64,000 bases of DNA from Clostridium sp. K13 (GCF_019734195.1 NZ_JAASHM010000007.1:60119-124118); one strand, 5' to 3'; positions 37,118-46,428 are shown, counted from the first letter of the stretch. Made by a program: numbers and translations. The notes: generated by a model from the sequence alone, not told the origin.

Positions 37118-37927
37118 TTAATTTATCCTCGCATATTCCTTTAATTTTTCTTTATTCATTTCATATACATTATTCATAAGCTTCTCCTTAAAGCTTCCTA
37201 TAGCAATATTATTCTTATCTGCTAACTCACCTGCTAATGCCATAGTAATAACCCCCATTGCAACAGCTTCTACCTTTTTAAATATATTCTTTTCATCTTC
37301 CTTTAAGCAGTTATATGTTCCTAAGTAACTTCCAATTAAACTACCAGTCATACATCCTGTACCTGTAACACTTTTTAGCTTAGGTGTGCCATTTACTACT
37401 TTAATAACATTTTCTCCATCACTAATAAAATCAACTTTTCCAGTAGCTACAACTATACAACCTAATTTATTTGCTACTTTTTTCACTACTTCTGATATAT
37501 CCTCTCCATCATCAAAGGAATCAACACCTTGTCCCCTTACATCTAATCCTCCAATAAACTTTATTTCTGCTATATTACCCTTTACCACATCAAACTTTAT
37601 TTCATTTAAAAGCATGTTTACAAAGTTTATCCTTGTTTTAGTTGCAAATACCCCTACTGGATCTAAAATAACAGGTTTATTAAACTTATTAGCAGCCTTT
37701 CCTGCCTTGACAAATAAATTTAATCTACTTGAATTCATAGTTCCAATATTAATTACAACAGAACTTGCAACACTTACTATTTCTTCAACCTCCTCTTCAG
37801 AATAACTCATAAGTGGACTCGCTCCTAAAGCAAGGGTTATATTTGCACAATCATTTATTGTTACTTCATTTGTATAATGAAGAACTAATGGATTTATTTC
37901 TTTTACTTTATTAATTAATTCAAACAT
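37118..37927 (-). CDS. thiM: Hydroxyethylthiazole kinase
   Basis: The 269-residue ThiM-family kinase has NPLVLHYTNEVTINDCANITLALGASPLMS, GTMNSSR, PVILDPVGVFATKTR, and the anion hole/catalytic loop SVTGTGCMTGSLIGSYLG. It phosphorylates the thiazole alcohol, here probably delivered by ThiW. The 126-base gap to thiD holds no gene. Confidence 0.96.
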   Translation of the reverse strand: MFELINKVKEINPLVLHYTNEVTINDCANITLALGASPLMSYSEEEVEEIVSVASSVVINIGTMNSSRLNLFVKAGKAANKFNKPVILDPVGVFATKTRINFVNMLLNEIKFDVVKGNIAEIKFIGGLDVRGQGVDSFDDGEDISEVVKKVANKLGCIVVATGKVDFISDGENVIKVVNGTPKLKSVTGTGCMTGSLIGSYLGTYNCLKEDEKNIFKKVEAVAMGVITMALAGELADKNNIAIGSFKEKLMNNVYEMNKEKLKEYARIN

Positions 37928-38053
37928 TTCTTTTTTCCCTTCTCTTAATCTTTTAATTTATCTGTTAGCTATTTATTATAGTAATAAACTTCTATCAACT
38001 TTATGCTAACAACATCATTGACTTAAATTACTTCTTATAAATTTTATATAAAA

Positions 38054-38851
38054 CTAAGAGTTAAATTTATAAAAATGATTAACAGGTCCAACTCCCTTTC
38101 CCATATCAAAACTGTGTCTTATTGCCTCTGTTATATACTCTTTACTTAACGTAATAGCTTCCTTGATATCATATCCTAAAGCTAAATGTGAAGTTATTGC
38201 TGAAGATAATGTACATCCTGTTCCATGAGTATTTTTTCTATCTAATCTTTCTTGTTTATAAATTTCAAAAGTATCTTTACCTATTAATACATCAACTGCA
38301 TCACCTTCAAGATGACCACCTTTCATTAACACATATTTAGGTCCTAATTCTAATATTTTTTCTCCCACTTCTCTCATATCATCAACATTATTTATTTTTA
38401 TTCCTGTAATTTCTTCCGCTTCTGGCGTATTAGGAGTAATTATATATGCCATAGGTATTAATTCTTCTATTAAACTCTTTTTTGCTTCTGGTTTTAATAG
38501 CGAATATCCACTTTTAGATATCATAACTGGATCAACAACTAAATACTCTGGATTATACCTTCTTAAAGTTTTAACAATTGTATTAATTATTTCAGCATTA
38601 GATACCATTCCTATTTTTACAGCCTTTGGCTCTATATCTTCAAATACAACTTCTATTTGCTTTTCTATTATTTCTTTACTTAAATCTTCTACAAGAAATA
38701 CTCCTTGTGTGTTTTGCGCTGTTATAGCAGTTATTACGCTCATTCCATAAGTACCAATTGCACTAAATGTTTTTAAATCTGCTTGTACACCTGCTCCACC
38801 TGAAGAATCTGATCCTGCTATTGTTAATGTTGGTATCTTATAATTTCTCAT
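38054..38851 (-). CDS. thiD: Hydroxymethylpyrimidine/phosphomethylpyrimidine kinase
   Basis: The 265-residue ribokinase-fold enzyme has [39 protein letters not shown] at the N-terminus and the catalytic [14 protein letters not shown] near 215. It performs both phosphorylations of HMP. It is the first gene after the TPP riboswitch, which lies about 170 bases upstream. Confidence 0.97.
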   Translation of the reverse strand: MRNYKIPTLTIAGSDSSGGAGVQADLKTFSAIGTYGMSVITAITAQNTQGVFLVEDLSKEIIEKQIEVVFEDIEPKAVKIGMVSNAEIINTIVKTLRRYNPEYLVVDPVMISKSGYSLLKPEAKKSLIEELIPMAYIITPNTPEAEEITGIKINNVDDMREVGEKILELGPKYVLMKGGHLEGDAVDVLIGKDTFEIYKQERLDRKNTHGTGCTLSSAITSHLALGYDIKEAITLSKEYITEAIRHSFDMGKGVGPVNHFYKFNS

Positions 38852-38898
38852 TTTATTTTCTCCTATTCTTAAACTGAAATTTTTTATAAAATAAAAAA

Positions 38899-38927
38899 AC
38901 AGCTATCCCCCACTGGAGTATAGCTGT
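38899..38927 (-). terminator. Riboswitch expression-platform terminator
   Basis: On the minus strand ACAGCTAT and ATAGCTGT arms enclose CTCC/GGGG, followed by TTTTTTT. It sits between the TPP aptamer and thiD, so ligand binding would favour its formation and switch the operon off. Confidence 0.85.
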
Positions 38928-39020
38928 ATGATTACAAACAATATATATCTATTTTTTTTGTTTTAATAATTGTAAAATTTTAACTTTATTAATTTAGAAT
39001 TATTTATATATATATTAATA

Positions 39021-39103
39021 AGCTTTCCTACGCTGGTATTATCCAGATCAGGTATAAGGGTTAATAATAACTTATTTCTCAGCCTTATGGCACCCCTAGC
39101 ATA
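39021..39103 (-). ncRNA. TPP riboswitch (THI element) aptamer
   Basis: The minus strand carries the conserved THI blocks in order: GGGGTGCC, GGCTGAGA, ACCCTT, ACCTGATCTGGATAATACC and AGCGTAGGAAAGCT. These form the pyrimidine-sensing and diphosphate-sensing arms. It controls thiD-thiM-tenA-thiE-thiW. Confidence 0.97.
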
Positions 39104-39127
39104 ATTTTATTTAATTTTTATATACTA

Positions 39128-39155
39128 ATTATATTACTTTATGAATCTTTGTCAA
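39128..39155 (-). promoter_or_regulatory. Promoter of the thiamine operon
   Basis: On the minus strand TTGACA (39150-39155), a 16-base spacer and TATAAT (39128-39133) lie just upstream of the riboswitch aptamer. Confidence 0.8.
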
Positions 39156-39189
39156 TATTTTAAATACACTTCTTATTTATCATTCTTAT

Positions 39190-39218
39190 TTGCACTTTTT
39201 TAGCTTATTTATTATTAT
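39190..39218 (+). promoter_or_regulatory. Promoter of the HAD hydrolase gene
   Basis: TTGCAC (39190-39195), 17 bases, then TATTAT (39213-39218), about 50 bases before the ATG. It is divergent from the thiamine promoter. Confidence 0.65.
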
Positions 39219-39267
39219 ATATATTAATATCTACATATACTAATAAAAAAATAAGGAGGTTTTTTTA

Positions 39268-39996
39268 ATGTCAAGAAGCGCTGCATTTTTTGATATAGAC
39301 GGAACAATATATAGAGAAGGACTTATTACTGAAGTATTTAAAAAAATAATTAAATACGACTTAGTTGATGAAAATAAGTGGTTTAAAGAAGTAAAACCTG
39401 CTTATATTAATTGGGATAAAAGACAAGGTGATTATGATACTTACCTTTTAAAGATGGTGGATGTATATATAGAAGCTATTAAAGGGCTAGATAAATATCA
39501 TATAGACTATATTGCAAAAAAAGTAATAGAACAAAAAGGTGATAGAGTTTATACATTTTCAAGAGAAAGAATTAAATGGCATAAGAATAATGGTGATATT
39601 GTCATTGCTATATCTGGTTCCCCTATAGAATTAGTTAGAGAAATGTCTTTAAAATATCATATGGATGACTATAGAGGCACAATTTATGAATTAGATAAAG
39701 ACAATAGATATAATGGATATATTACTCCTATGTGGGATTCTGAAAGCAAAGAAAAAGCCATTAAAGAATTATGTGAAAAGTATGATATAGATTTAAGTAA
39801 AAGCTATGCTTATGGTGATACTGCTGGTGATTTTACAATGTTTAAATCTGTTGGAATACCTTATGCTATGAATCCAACAAAAGAACTTATAACAAAAATT
39901 ATGGACGATGAAGAACTAAAAAAGAAGATTAATATTATAGTTGAAAGAAAAGATGTAACTTATAAGCTAGACGTAAACTCATTAAGTCTTTTGTAA
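39268..39996 (+). CDS. HAD-superfamily phosphatase, subfamily IB (SerB-like)
   Basis: The 242-residue enzyme has HAD motif I FFDIDGTIY (Asp nucleophile and acid), motif II AISGSP, and motif III/IV lysine plus YGDTAGDFTMF. A helical C1-type cap lies between. HAD-IB enzymes include phosphoserine phosphatases and related small-molecule phosphatases. The substrate is unknown. It lies divergent from the thiamine operon; a role as a thiamine monophosphate phosphatase would be speculation. It is preceded by AAGGAGG. Confidence 0.85.
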   Translation: MSRSAAFFDIDGTIYREGLITEVFKKIIKYDLVDENKWFKEVKPAYINWDKRQGDYDTYLLKMVDVYIEAIKGLDKYHIDYIAKKVIEQKGDRVYTFSRERIKWHKNNGDIVIAISGSPIELVREMSLKYHMDDYRGTIYELDKDNRYNGYITPMWDSESKEKAIKELCEKYDIDLSKSYAYGDTAGDFTMFKSVGIPYAMNPTKELITKIMDDEELKKKINIIVERKDVTYKLDVNSLSLL

Positions 39997-40006
39997 AAAT
40001 TATTAA

Positions 40007-40050
40007 AAAAATTAATTAGGAACTCATTATTAAGTTCCTAATTAATTTTT
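40007..40050. terminator. Bidirectional terminator between HAD and YybS-like genes
   Basis: Perfect 18-base arms (40007-40024, 40033-40050) with A and T tracts on the outer ends serve the two convergent genes. Confidence 0.85.
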
Positions 40051-40062
40051 ATTATACAATAT

Positions 40063-41022
40063 CTATCTTTTTACTAAAATTTTATCTAACATATTAATTT
40101 GAATTTCTCTAATCTTCATAAAATAATTAATAGCTAAACTAGATATTACTAGTACTATAAACGTAAATTTAAAATTAACCAATAACATATAAAGTAGTAA
40201 TAACCATATAATTTGTGTCATTCCTTGTGACTTGCATCTTAACGCCAATCCCTTTATAACAAAAGAAAATGAATCTTTTAATATAAAGTATATTACTACT
40301 ACTCTTATTGCCATTACTACATTTTTAAAATATACAAAATTAAATTCAAAGCCAATGATATTTAACAATTCATATATAATCAAATATATTATGCCTATAA
40401 AGTATGTACTTTTACTACAGCATATATATGCTCCATATTTCTTAAAGTTACGAACAATCATATATTTTTCTTTAGTATTTTCATTTAATATGTTAAGCTT
40501 TTTCCCGATAAATAATGCTCCTACATACACAATCAATATAGTACTAATAGGTATTGTAGCAACAAATATACTAAATACAATAGACATATATTCTTCATTT
40601 AGAGGAAATAAACCTCTATAACTATCAAACTCTTTCATAAAACTATATCCTGTTAATTTAGAAAAATATATATCTATTAATATCATAACAAAACAACCTA
40701 AAATTGCTGAATAAAAAAAGTCATCAAAGATTGTTCCTTTCTTTCTTATAAAATATCCACATATTAATCCCATTACTATTCCTTGACTCATCCAAATAGC
40801 AGATGCTACATCTCCTAATGATAATGTAACAATAAGTAATGAAGTTACCGATGATAATAAAGTATATTTTCCATCTAACCTCATATATGTTAAGCAAATA
40901 AAAAGTGGAACAATCATATCTAGATATAATGTATATGCTATTCCTGTATAAATTGCCATCATGCTAGTTACAACAAACAATGCAGATAACATTGCTGCTT
41001 CTATTAATTTTCTTGTGTTCAA
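40063..41022 (-). CDS. YybS-like DUF2232 integral membrane protein
   Basis: The 319-residue protein has about eight membrane helices. The N-terminus NTRKLIEAAMLSALFVVTSMMAIYTGIA and the central IFSIFVATIPISTILIVYVGALFIGKKL resemble DUF2232/YybS, a membrane family with an ECF S-component-like fold and no established function. It stands alone between a convergent HAD gene and a small-protein gene on the same strand. Confidence 0.7.
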   Translation of the reverse strand: MNTRKLIEAAMLSALFVVTSMMAIYTGIAYTLYLDMIVPLFICLTYMRLDGKYTLLSSVTSLLIVTLSLGDVASAIWMSQGIVMGLICGYFIRKKGTIFDDFFYSAILGCFVMILIDIYFSKLTGYSFMKEFDSYRGLFPLNEEYMSIVFSIFVATIPISTILIVYVGALFIGKKLNILNENTKEKYMIVRNFKKYGAYICCSKSTYFIGIIYLIIYELLNIIGFEFNFVYFKNVVMAIRVVVIYFILKDSFSFVIKGLALRCKSQGMTQIIWLLLLYMLLVNFKFTFIVLVISSLAINYFMKIREIQINMLDKILVKR

Positions 41023-41139
41023 ATTTAATCCACCACACTTATCTTTTTCAATAACTTATAAATTAAAAAGTTATTTCACATCTTGAGTTCTTTAATCAAT
41101 TATACACCTTTATTATAAAGTTAAAAGCAAATTTTTATT

Positions 41140-41256
41140 TTACTTTTCTTTTGTTAAAGCTTTTTCTTTATAATAATTATTTAATCCATCAAAAGTTGGC
41201 TCAATCCCTAATTGTAAACATTCTTCAACATAAGCTTTTAAAACATAAATACTCAT
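41140..41256 (-). CDS. 38-residue small protein of unknown function
   Basis: The ORF begins at ATG (41254-41256), eight bases behind GAGGTG, and encodes MSIYVLKAYVEECLQLGIE followed by PTFDGLNNYYKEKALTKEK. The predicted product is soluble and amphipathic, with one cysteine, and looks like a designed small protein more than chance codons. It fills the otherwise gene-free stretch 41023-41367. No family is recognised. The rest of that stretch shows only AT-rich promoter-like sequence. Confidence 0.55.
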   Translation of the reverse strand: MSIYVLKAYVEECLQLGIEPTFDGLNNYYKEKALTKEK

Positions 41257-41367
41257 TATTTTTACACCTCTTTTTAAGACTTTTTTATTTATTTATGTTT
41301 TAATATATGTAATAAGAGTTATGTAAATTACTAAAAATAATAAAAAAGTTTAATTTGTAGGTGAGAA

Positions 41368-42117
41368 ATGAATTATATAATTTTTGATTTAGAATATAAT
41401 CAACAACATCCTGATGATATCAACACTTCAGAAGCTAAACCTCCATTATTATTTGAAATTATTCAAATTGGAGCAATAAAATTTACTAAAGATCTAAAAA
41501 CACTTTCTACTTTTAATTCTTTAGTAAAACCAAATATACATGAAAAACTTCATCCTTATGTAGAAAACTTAACTAAAATTAATATTGAAGATTTAAATAG
41601 TTCAAAAAACTTTAAATCAGTTCATAAGGAATTTATCAATTTTATTGGTAAAGAGGAACATATACTAGTTGTATGGGGAAATTCTGATATAAAAGAACTA
41701 ATTAGAAATATAGAGTTTTATAATCTTGATGTTTCTAAAATATCAAATAAATATATAGATATTCAAAATTACACTAGTAAATTATTTAAACTACCTAAGG
41801 GACAAAAAATTAGTTTAAAAAACGCTGTAGAAGCTCTTAATATACCTATTGAAGGGGATTTTCATGATGCCTTTTTTGATGCTCATTATACAGCTGAAAT
41901 TTTTAAGTCAGTTTATTCAAAAAAGCTTTCTCCAAGTATATTTATTAAAAGTACTGAAAAGCGACCTAAAGTAAAAAAAGAAAAACTTGATTCAGAAGCT
42001 TTAATAAAAGAATTTGAAAAAATATATAATCGTAAAATGTCTAAAGAAGAAGTAAAAATGATTCGCTTAGCATATTTTATGGGAAAAACTAAACAATTCC
42101 TTTTAAAAGATGAATAA
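41368..42117 (+). CDS. DEDDh 3'-5' exonuclease (KapD-like)
   Basis: The 249-residue protein has an RNase T/DnaQ-type fold: ExoI IIFDLEYNQ (Asp and Glu), ExoII VVWGNSDIKEL, ExoIII HDAFFDAHYTAEIF with the catalytic His and Asp. A lysine-rich C-terminal extension of about 60 residues (KRPKVKKEKLDSEALIKEFEK onward) is not part of the fold. KapD relatives influence sporulation signalling in Bacillus; here the role is unknown. The next gene follows after 44 bases with its own AAAGGAGG. Confidence 0.85.
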   Translation: MNYIIFDLEYNQQHPDDINTSEAKPPLLFEIIQIGAIKFTKDLKTLSTFNSLVKPNIHEKLHPYVENLTKINIEDLNSSKNFKSVHKEFINFIGKEEHILVVWGNSDIKELIRNIEFYNLDVSKISNKYIDIQNYTSKLFKLPKGQKISLKNAVEALNIPIEGDFHDAFFDAHYTAEIFKSVYSKKLSPSIFIKSTEKRPKVKKEKLDSEALIKEFEKIYNRKMSKEEVKMIRLAYFMGKTKQFLLKDE

Positions 42118-42161
42118 TTTTCCAAAAAGTAGGTAATCTAATACTAAAGGAGGCTACGTCA

Positions 42162-43085
42162 ATGTTGCTTGTTTTAGTAAATATTATATGGATAGTCCTA
42201 AAATTAATCTGTTATGGGCTATTTCTTTTAATAAATACAATAATAAAAACATTTATTTTTATTATAAAAAAAACATACTTAAGAATTCCGTTCTTAATCA
42301 TTAGTATTGGTTACTTATTGCATATTAACTTTAATATTTTAGCAACTATATATTTTATTTATTTAATGCATATATGCGCAATAAAATTTAATATTTATAA
42401 TAAAATTTATTTAGATTTAAACTATGTTTATAATAAAATTTATAACTCTCGTAAAGTGGCAAATTGTTTGAAATCACTAAAAAATGACGGGATTATATTA
42501 AATAATATTTATTTAGAAAATGATGATGATACTTCTTGTTCTATAGATGAATTAGTAATTACTACTGGTGGAATTTTTGCTATTAAAACTCTAAATTTTT
42601 CTTATGATGATTATACTCAATCTGATATACCTAAAGTACTTTCTTTAAATAGCTTTAATTCCTCAAATGATACAATAATAGATTTTAAAATAATAAATTC
42701 ACTTTCTGAAGAATGTCTGAAATGCTATAACATTTTACAAGATATTTTATCTTGTGATATACCAATTACTAATATTATTGCTATTCCACAGAAAAACTGT
42801 GTTATAAAAGAAGATTCTTCATTAGAAACTCCAATTGTAATTGCTGATGATTTACCTTATTACATAAAAAATAGAATTAATAAAAATATTAATCTTTCAC
42901 CATTACTAATAAAAGAAGACTTACTTGAAAATAAAACTTGGTTTTTCGATATATTTTTTTCTAGCTTTCAAACCTTTCTTAGTCATAATAAATTAGTAAT
43001 ATTATTTTTTTCTATATTCTTAGCTATATATTATATCTATATAACTTTTATATCTTATATATTTTTCAAAATAATTACATTATAG
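42162..43085 (+). CDS. NERD-like domain membrane protein
   Basis: The 307-residue protein has two hydrophobic helix groups at the N-terminus (about 1-35 and 42-78) and one at the C-terminus (about 278-304). Between them, SIDELVITTGGIFAIKTLNF (near 127-146) matches the core of the NERD nuclease-related domain, normally of the form IDH-ll-sp-GvfvIetKN. Here the usual His is Glu and the usual Glu of the ETK is Lys, so nuclease activity is doubtful. The gene follows the exonuclease and ends at a strong terminator. Confidence 0.6.
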   Translation: MLLVLVNIIWIVLKLICYGLFLLINTIIKTFIFIIKKTYLRIPFLIISIGYLLHINFNILATIYFIYLMHICAIKFNIYNKIYLDLNYVYNKIYNSRKVANCLKSLKNDGIILNNIYLENDDDTSCSIDELVITTGGIFAIKTLNFSYDDYTQSDIPKVLSLNSFNSSNDTIIDFKIINSLSEECLKCYNILQDILSCDIPITNIIAIPQKNCVIKEDSSLETPIVIADDLPYYIKNRINKNINLSPLLIKEDLLENKTWFFDIFFSSFQTFLSHNKLVILFFSIFLAIYYIYITFISYIFFKIITL

Positions 43086-43093
43086 ATAATATA

Positions 43094-43144
43094 AAAAAGT
43101 AACTAACTTTCTTATCATTAAGATATTTAAGTTAGTTACTTTTT
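43094..43144. terminator. Bidirectional terminator after the NERD-like gene
   Basis: Perfect 16-base arms (43094-43109, 43129-43144) with T runs on both strands serve the NERD-like gene and the convergent small-protein gene. Confidence 0.85.
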
Positions 43145-43153
43145 ATGTTTGAA

Positions 43154-43306
43154 CTATCCTATCATTTCATATTCATCCATGTTAGTTTGCTTTACTATTT
43201 TATTATATACTTCCTTAATATCATCTGCATTGTTATCAAATGCTAATGCCTCTACTAATGAGTCTAAAACTAGCATTACTTCTTTTTTATCCAACTTTAT
43301 CTCCAT
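43154..43306 (-). CDS. 50-residue acidic small protein downstream of pepF
   Basis: ATG at 43304-43306 follows GGAGGAG. The product starts MEIKLDKKEVMLVLDSLVEAL and ends VKQTNMDEYEMIG; it is acidic and probably a single helical hairpin. It lies 23 bases after the pepF stop and just before a terminator, so it is the second gene of a pepF transcript. No family is recognised. Confidence 0.6.
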   Translation of the reverse strand: MEIKLDKKEVMLVLDSLVEALAFDNNADDIKEVYNKIVKQTNMDEYEMIG

Positions 43307-43329
43307 AAAAATATACTCCTCCTTTATGT

Positions 43330-45102
43330 TTATTTACTAAGTTCAATGAACTTCTCTATATCATCTTGTATAGTTTTTAATGAATTTCTCCAAAACTCTT
43401 TATTATGAATATCTATACCAACTTCTTTTGTTATATCTGCAATTTTATTTTTTCCTGTTATTGATAAAAGTTTTTCATACTCACTTGTAAAACTAGTACC
43501 CTTCTTTAAATATTCGGCATACAATCCCTTTGCAAATAATAATCCAAAGGCATATGGGAAGTTATAATAGTTATAATTTGCATCATAATAATGTGGCTTC
43601 CATGCCCACATATATGGATGTAAATATTCTGGATCTAATCCATCTCCATAAGCTTCTCTTTGTGCTTCTAGCATTAATTCCTTAATTTTCTCTACTGTTA
43701 ATGCACTTTCTTTTCTTGCCTCAAATACTGATTTTTCAAATAAAAATCTTGAATATATATCTACTATTACTTGTGTACAATCACAAATTTCAGCTTCTAA
43801 TATAGCTAATGCTTCATCTTTATTAGCTTCTTTTATAGCAGCCTTTTTTATTATAGTTTCACAGAATGTAGATGCAGTTTCTGCGATAGGCATTGGATAC
43901 TCTGAATTTAATATTGCTTCATTTTTTAAGCATTCTCCATGAAATCCATGTCCAAGCTCATGTGCCATAGTTACTACATCACCAAAGCTACCACCATAAT
44001 TTAATAAAACTCTGCTTTCTCCTATGAAGTGAAGTCCAGCACAAAATGCTCCCCCTACCTTACCTTCTCTAGGTACAACATCTATCCAGTCATTATCTAT
44101 AGCTTTTTGAGCAAAATCACCTAAATTATCACTAAATGTTCTAAAGTTTTTAACAACAAATTTTGCTCCTTCGTCATATGTAAATTTCATATCAGCACTT
44201 GATATTGGAGCATATAAATCATAGAAAGGTAATCCATTTTTATGACCTAACATTTCTGCCTTTCTTCTTAAATATTTTCTAAAAGCAGGTAAACTCTCCT
44301 TCATAGCATCTAACATTGCATTAAGTGATTCTTCATCCATTCTTGAATCTAAAAGAGTTTTTTCTAAAGGTGATTTATACCCTCTAAAATCACAAACTGT
44401 TATTACTTCTCCCTTTATTCCATTAAGAGCTGCAGCAACTCCCTCTTCAACTTTTTTATATGATGCTATTTCAGCTTCATAGGCCCTTTTTCTTACCTCT
44501 TCACATTTATCTTCAGCCATATTTAATACTACTGTTAAAGGATATTCCTTTACTTCACCATCTTCGTTAATTTCAACTTTTAATGATGATATCAAGTTAT
44601 CCTTAAGCTTACTCCATGCATTAGAACCAGTATTTTTCATATTGGCAATAATACTTTCTTCCTTATCACTTAATAAGTATTTACTTTGTTCCACAATATT
44701 TTTCAATACAAATTCGTGGGCCTTAAGTAATTCTGATTTTTCAATTATAGAGTCAATATCACTGATTTTACTTATATATCTTTCTAATTTAGTTGAAGCT
44801 TCAACAATATAAGTTAATTTTTTTTCAAAAATATCAGAGTATCTTAATGCTTCAGAATCTTTTGTATTTACGCTAATACTTAGTTCTATAAAAGCACCTA
44901 TTTTACTAATTAACTCATTTAATTTTGAATATCTCTTTATATATTCCTCTAACTTTAATAATATGTTGCAATCATCTTCTACAATTTCATTTGCCCATTC
45001 ATTAATTTCTTGAATTTTAGTTGTAAGTTTTTCCATATCCATTTTAAATTCATTGCTTTCAAAGGATGGATATAGCTCTTTTAAACTCCAATTTAAACTC
45101 AT
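43330..45102 (-). CDS. pepF: Oligoendopeptidase F
   Basis: The 590-residue M3-family zinc metallopeptidase has catalytic HELGHGFHGE, with a downstream Glu in PIAETASTFCETI. The helical N-terminal domain and the C-terminal ...PYAFGLLFAKGLYAEY are typical of PepF. It hydrolyses short peptides in the cytoplasm. Its ATG follows GAGGAGGAG. A promoter of form TTGGAA-18-TATAAT lies at 45146-45175. Confidence 0.95.
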   Translation of the reverse strand: MSLNWSLKELYPSFESNEFKMDMEKLTTKIQEINEWANEIVEDDCNILLKLEEYIKRYSKLNELISKIGAFIELSISVNTKDSEALRYSDIFEKKLTYIVEASTKLERYISKISDIDSIIEKSELLKAHEFVLKNIVEQSKYLLSDKEESIIANMKNTGSNAWSKLKDNLISSLKVEINEDGEVKEYPLTVVLNMAEDKCEEVRKRAYEAEIASYKKVEEGVAAALNGIKGEVITVCDFRGYKSPLEKTLLDSRMDEESLNAMLDAMKESLPAFRKYLRRKAEMLGHKNGLPFYDLYAPISSADMKFTYDEGAKFVVKNFRTFSDNLGDFAQKAIDNDWIDVVPREGKVGGAFCAGLHFIGESRVLLNYGGSFGDVVTMAHELGHGFHGECLKNEAILNSEYPMPIAETASTFCETIIKKAAIKEANKDEALAILEAEICDCTQVIVDIYSRFLFEKSVFEARKESALTVEKIKELMLEAQREAYGDGLDPEYLHPYMWAWKPHYYDANYNYYNFPYAFGLLFAKGLYAEYLKKGTSFTSEYEKLLSITGKNKIADITKEVGIDIHNKEFWRNSLKTIQDDIEKFIELSK

Positions 45103-45145
45103 AATTTACTCCTCCTCTTATTTTGTTTATAAATTCTTTATTATA

Positions 45146-45175
45146 ATTATATACTGTTAAAGAAAATAATTCCAA
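45146..45175 (-). promoter_or_regulatory. Promoter of pepF
   Basis: On the minus strand TTGGAA (45170-45175), 18 bases, then TATAAT (45146-45151), 44 bases before the pepF start. Confidence 0.55.
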
Positions 45176-45185
45176 CTAAATATAA

Positions 45186-45228
45186 AAAAGTAAAATAAAT
45201 TGCAAAATCTACAATTTATTTTACTTTT
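45186..45228 (-). terminator. Terminator after the DUF2238-like gene
   Basis: Perfect 17-base A/T-rich arms (45186-45202, 45212-45228) lie 11 bases past the stop. Confidence 0.7.
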
Positions 45229-45238
45229 ATTTTAGTCT

Positions 45239-45946
45239 TTATTTTTTTATTCTAACTTGAAGTTTTTCTATCCAACCTTTATTATACTTTAATGAAATAT
45301 AACCTATTATACTCATAATTAGAGCTCCAACCGCATCTACAAATAGATCTACCATAGTATCTGTTAAAGCCGCTCTTCCAATTAATTGTGTCCCATTTTC
45401 TAATGCAAATTTTTGCATATTAAGACCTAATAACCCATCAAAAGTAAATTCATAAAACTCCCAAACTACTCCTAATGTTACTGCAAAGCAAAATGAAAAT
45501 AATGCTACAAATACAGGACTTAAATTCATTGGAACTTCTTCTGTTTTATTTAATAGAGTTACAATAGAAAATCCTAATGCTCCTATCATAGCACCACTAA
45601 ATGTATGTAATATATTATCCCAATTTGGAACATTATAATAAAAGCTCTTTACCTCACCTAAATATATAGCGGAATATAAAAATATAGTATATAAAATTAG
45701 CATATTTGATGGTATTTGAATTTTTAACTTATGTTCAAGCATTCCTGGTAGTAGCATTGCCACTACTCCTAAAATACACTGTGATAGCATTAATGCATAA
45801 TCACTTTTTATACGAATAAATGGCTCGTTAGGATCTGCTATTGTAGGCGCTTTATTAATTGCAAAAACTAAAAATGCAATTGTAGAAATTAATGTTATTA
45901 TTACGAAATAACTTAAAATTTTCTGCCAATTAATTTTACTCTTCAT
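45239..45946 (-). CDS. DUF2238/YjdF-like integral membrane protein
   Basis: The 235-residue protein has about six membrane helices. Conserved polar residues inside helices, WDNILHTFSGAMIGALGFSI, WEFYEFTFD and DTMVDLFVDAVGA, match the DUF2238/YjdF family. Function is unknown. It is a single-gene unit divergent from the asnA leader. Confidence 0.7.
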   Translation of the reverse strand: MKSKINWQKILSYFVIITLISTIAFLVFAINKAPTIADPNEPFIRIKSDYALMLSQCILGVVAMLLPGMLEHKLKIQIPSNMLILYTIFLYSAIYLGEVKSFYYNVPNWDNILHTFSGAMIGALGFSIVTLLNKTEEVPMNLSPVFVALFSFCFAVTLGVVWEFYEFTFDGLLGLNMQKFALENGTQLIGRAALTDTMVDLFVDAVGALIMSIIGYISLKYNKGWIEKLQVRIKK

Positions 45947-46104
45947 CCTATCTCTCTCCTTCTTTTAAAATTAATAAATTTAATTGTATTAGTTCAAATT
46001 CTAATTTTATAATAAATATTCATAAAAGTAAAATAATATGTGAAGTTTATATCAAATATATTTTATTTTTTCATATATATTTTACAATTAATTAATTTTT
46101 TCTC

Positions 46105-46133
46105 TTTACAACTATATTTTTTTGGTTTATCAT
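46105..46133 (+). promoter_or_regulatory. Promoter of the asnA T-box leader
   Basis: TTTACA (46105-46110), 17 bases, then TATCAT (46128-46133), placing the transcript start shortly before the T-box stem I. Confidence 0.5.
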
Positions 46134-46159
46134 TAACACTAAGAAATATCTTAATAGTA

Positions 46160-46425
46160 AATTATTTAACCAGCTTTGAAGGAAAGAGTAATTTTAATGA
46201 TATCTTTAAGCGAGTAAGGGATGGTGTAAGCCTTATAAGATTAGTTTTAATGAAAAACGTTCCTGAGCTTCTAACTGAACAAGTATAAATTTATATTTAT
46301 GAAATTTTATACTTTACTAGGCTTAGACGGGACCCTACCGTTACAATGGGACAGTCTTAAATTTCATTTTAAATTTAGCACTGATTAAGTTGGCATTTTA
46401 ATGCAAATTAGGTGGTACCGCGGAA
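46160..46425 (+). ncRNA. T-box leader sensing tRNA-Asn
   Basis: The stem I distal element GGGATGGTGTAAGCC lies at about 46218-46232. A candidate specifier AAC at 46256-46258 (in GAAAAACG) is the asparagine codon. The T-box core AATTAGGTGGTACCGCGG is at about 46406-46423. Uncharged tRNA-Asn would pair at both sites and allow read-through into asnA. The 5' boundary is approximate. A plus-strand open frame through here is a shadow of the leader. Confidence 0.92.
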
Positions 46426-46428
46426 TAT

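Noticed and set aside
46040..46288. 82-codon plus-strand frame before asnA
   Set aside because: It overlaps the asnA promoter and the T-box stem I, has no ribosome-binding site, and its product is low-complexity Phe/Ile/Leu.
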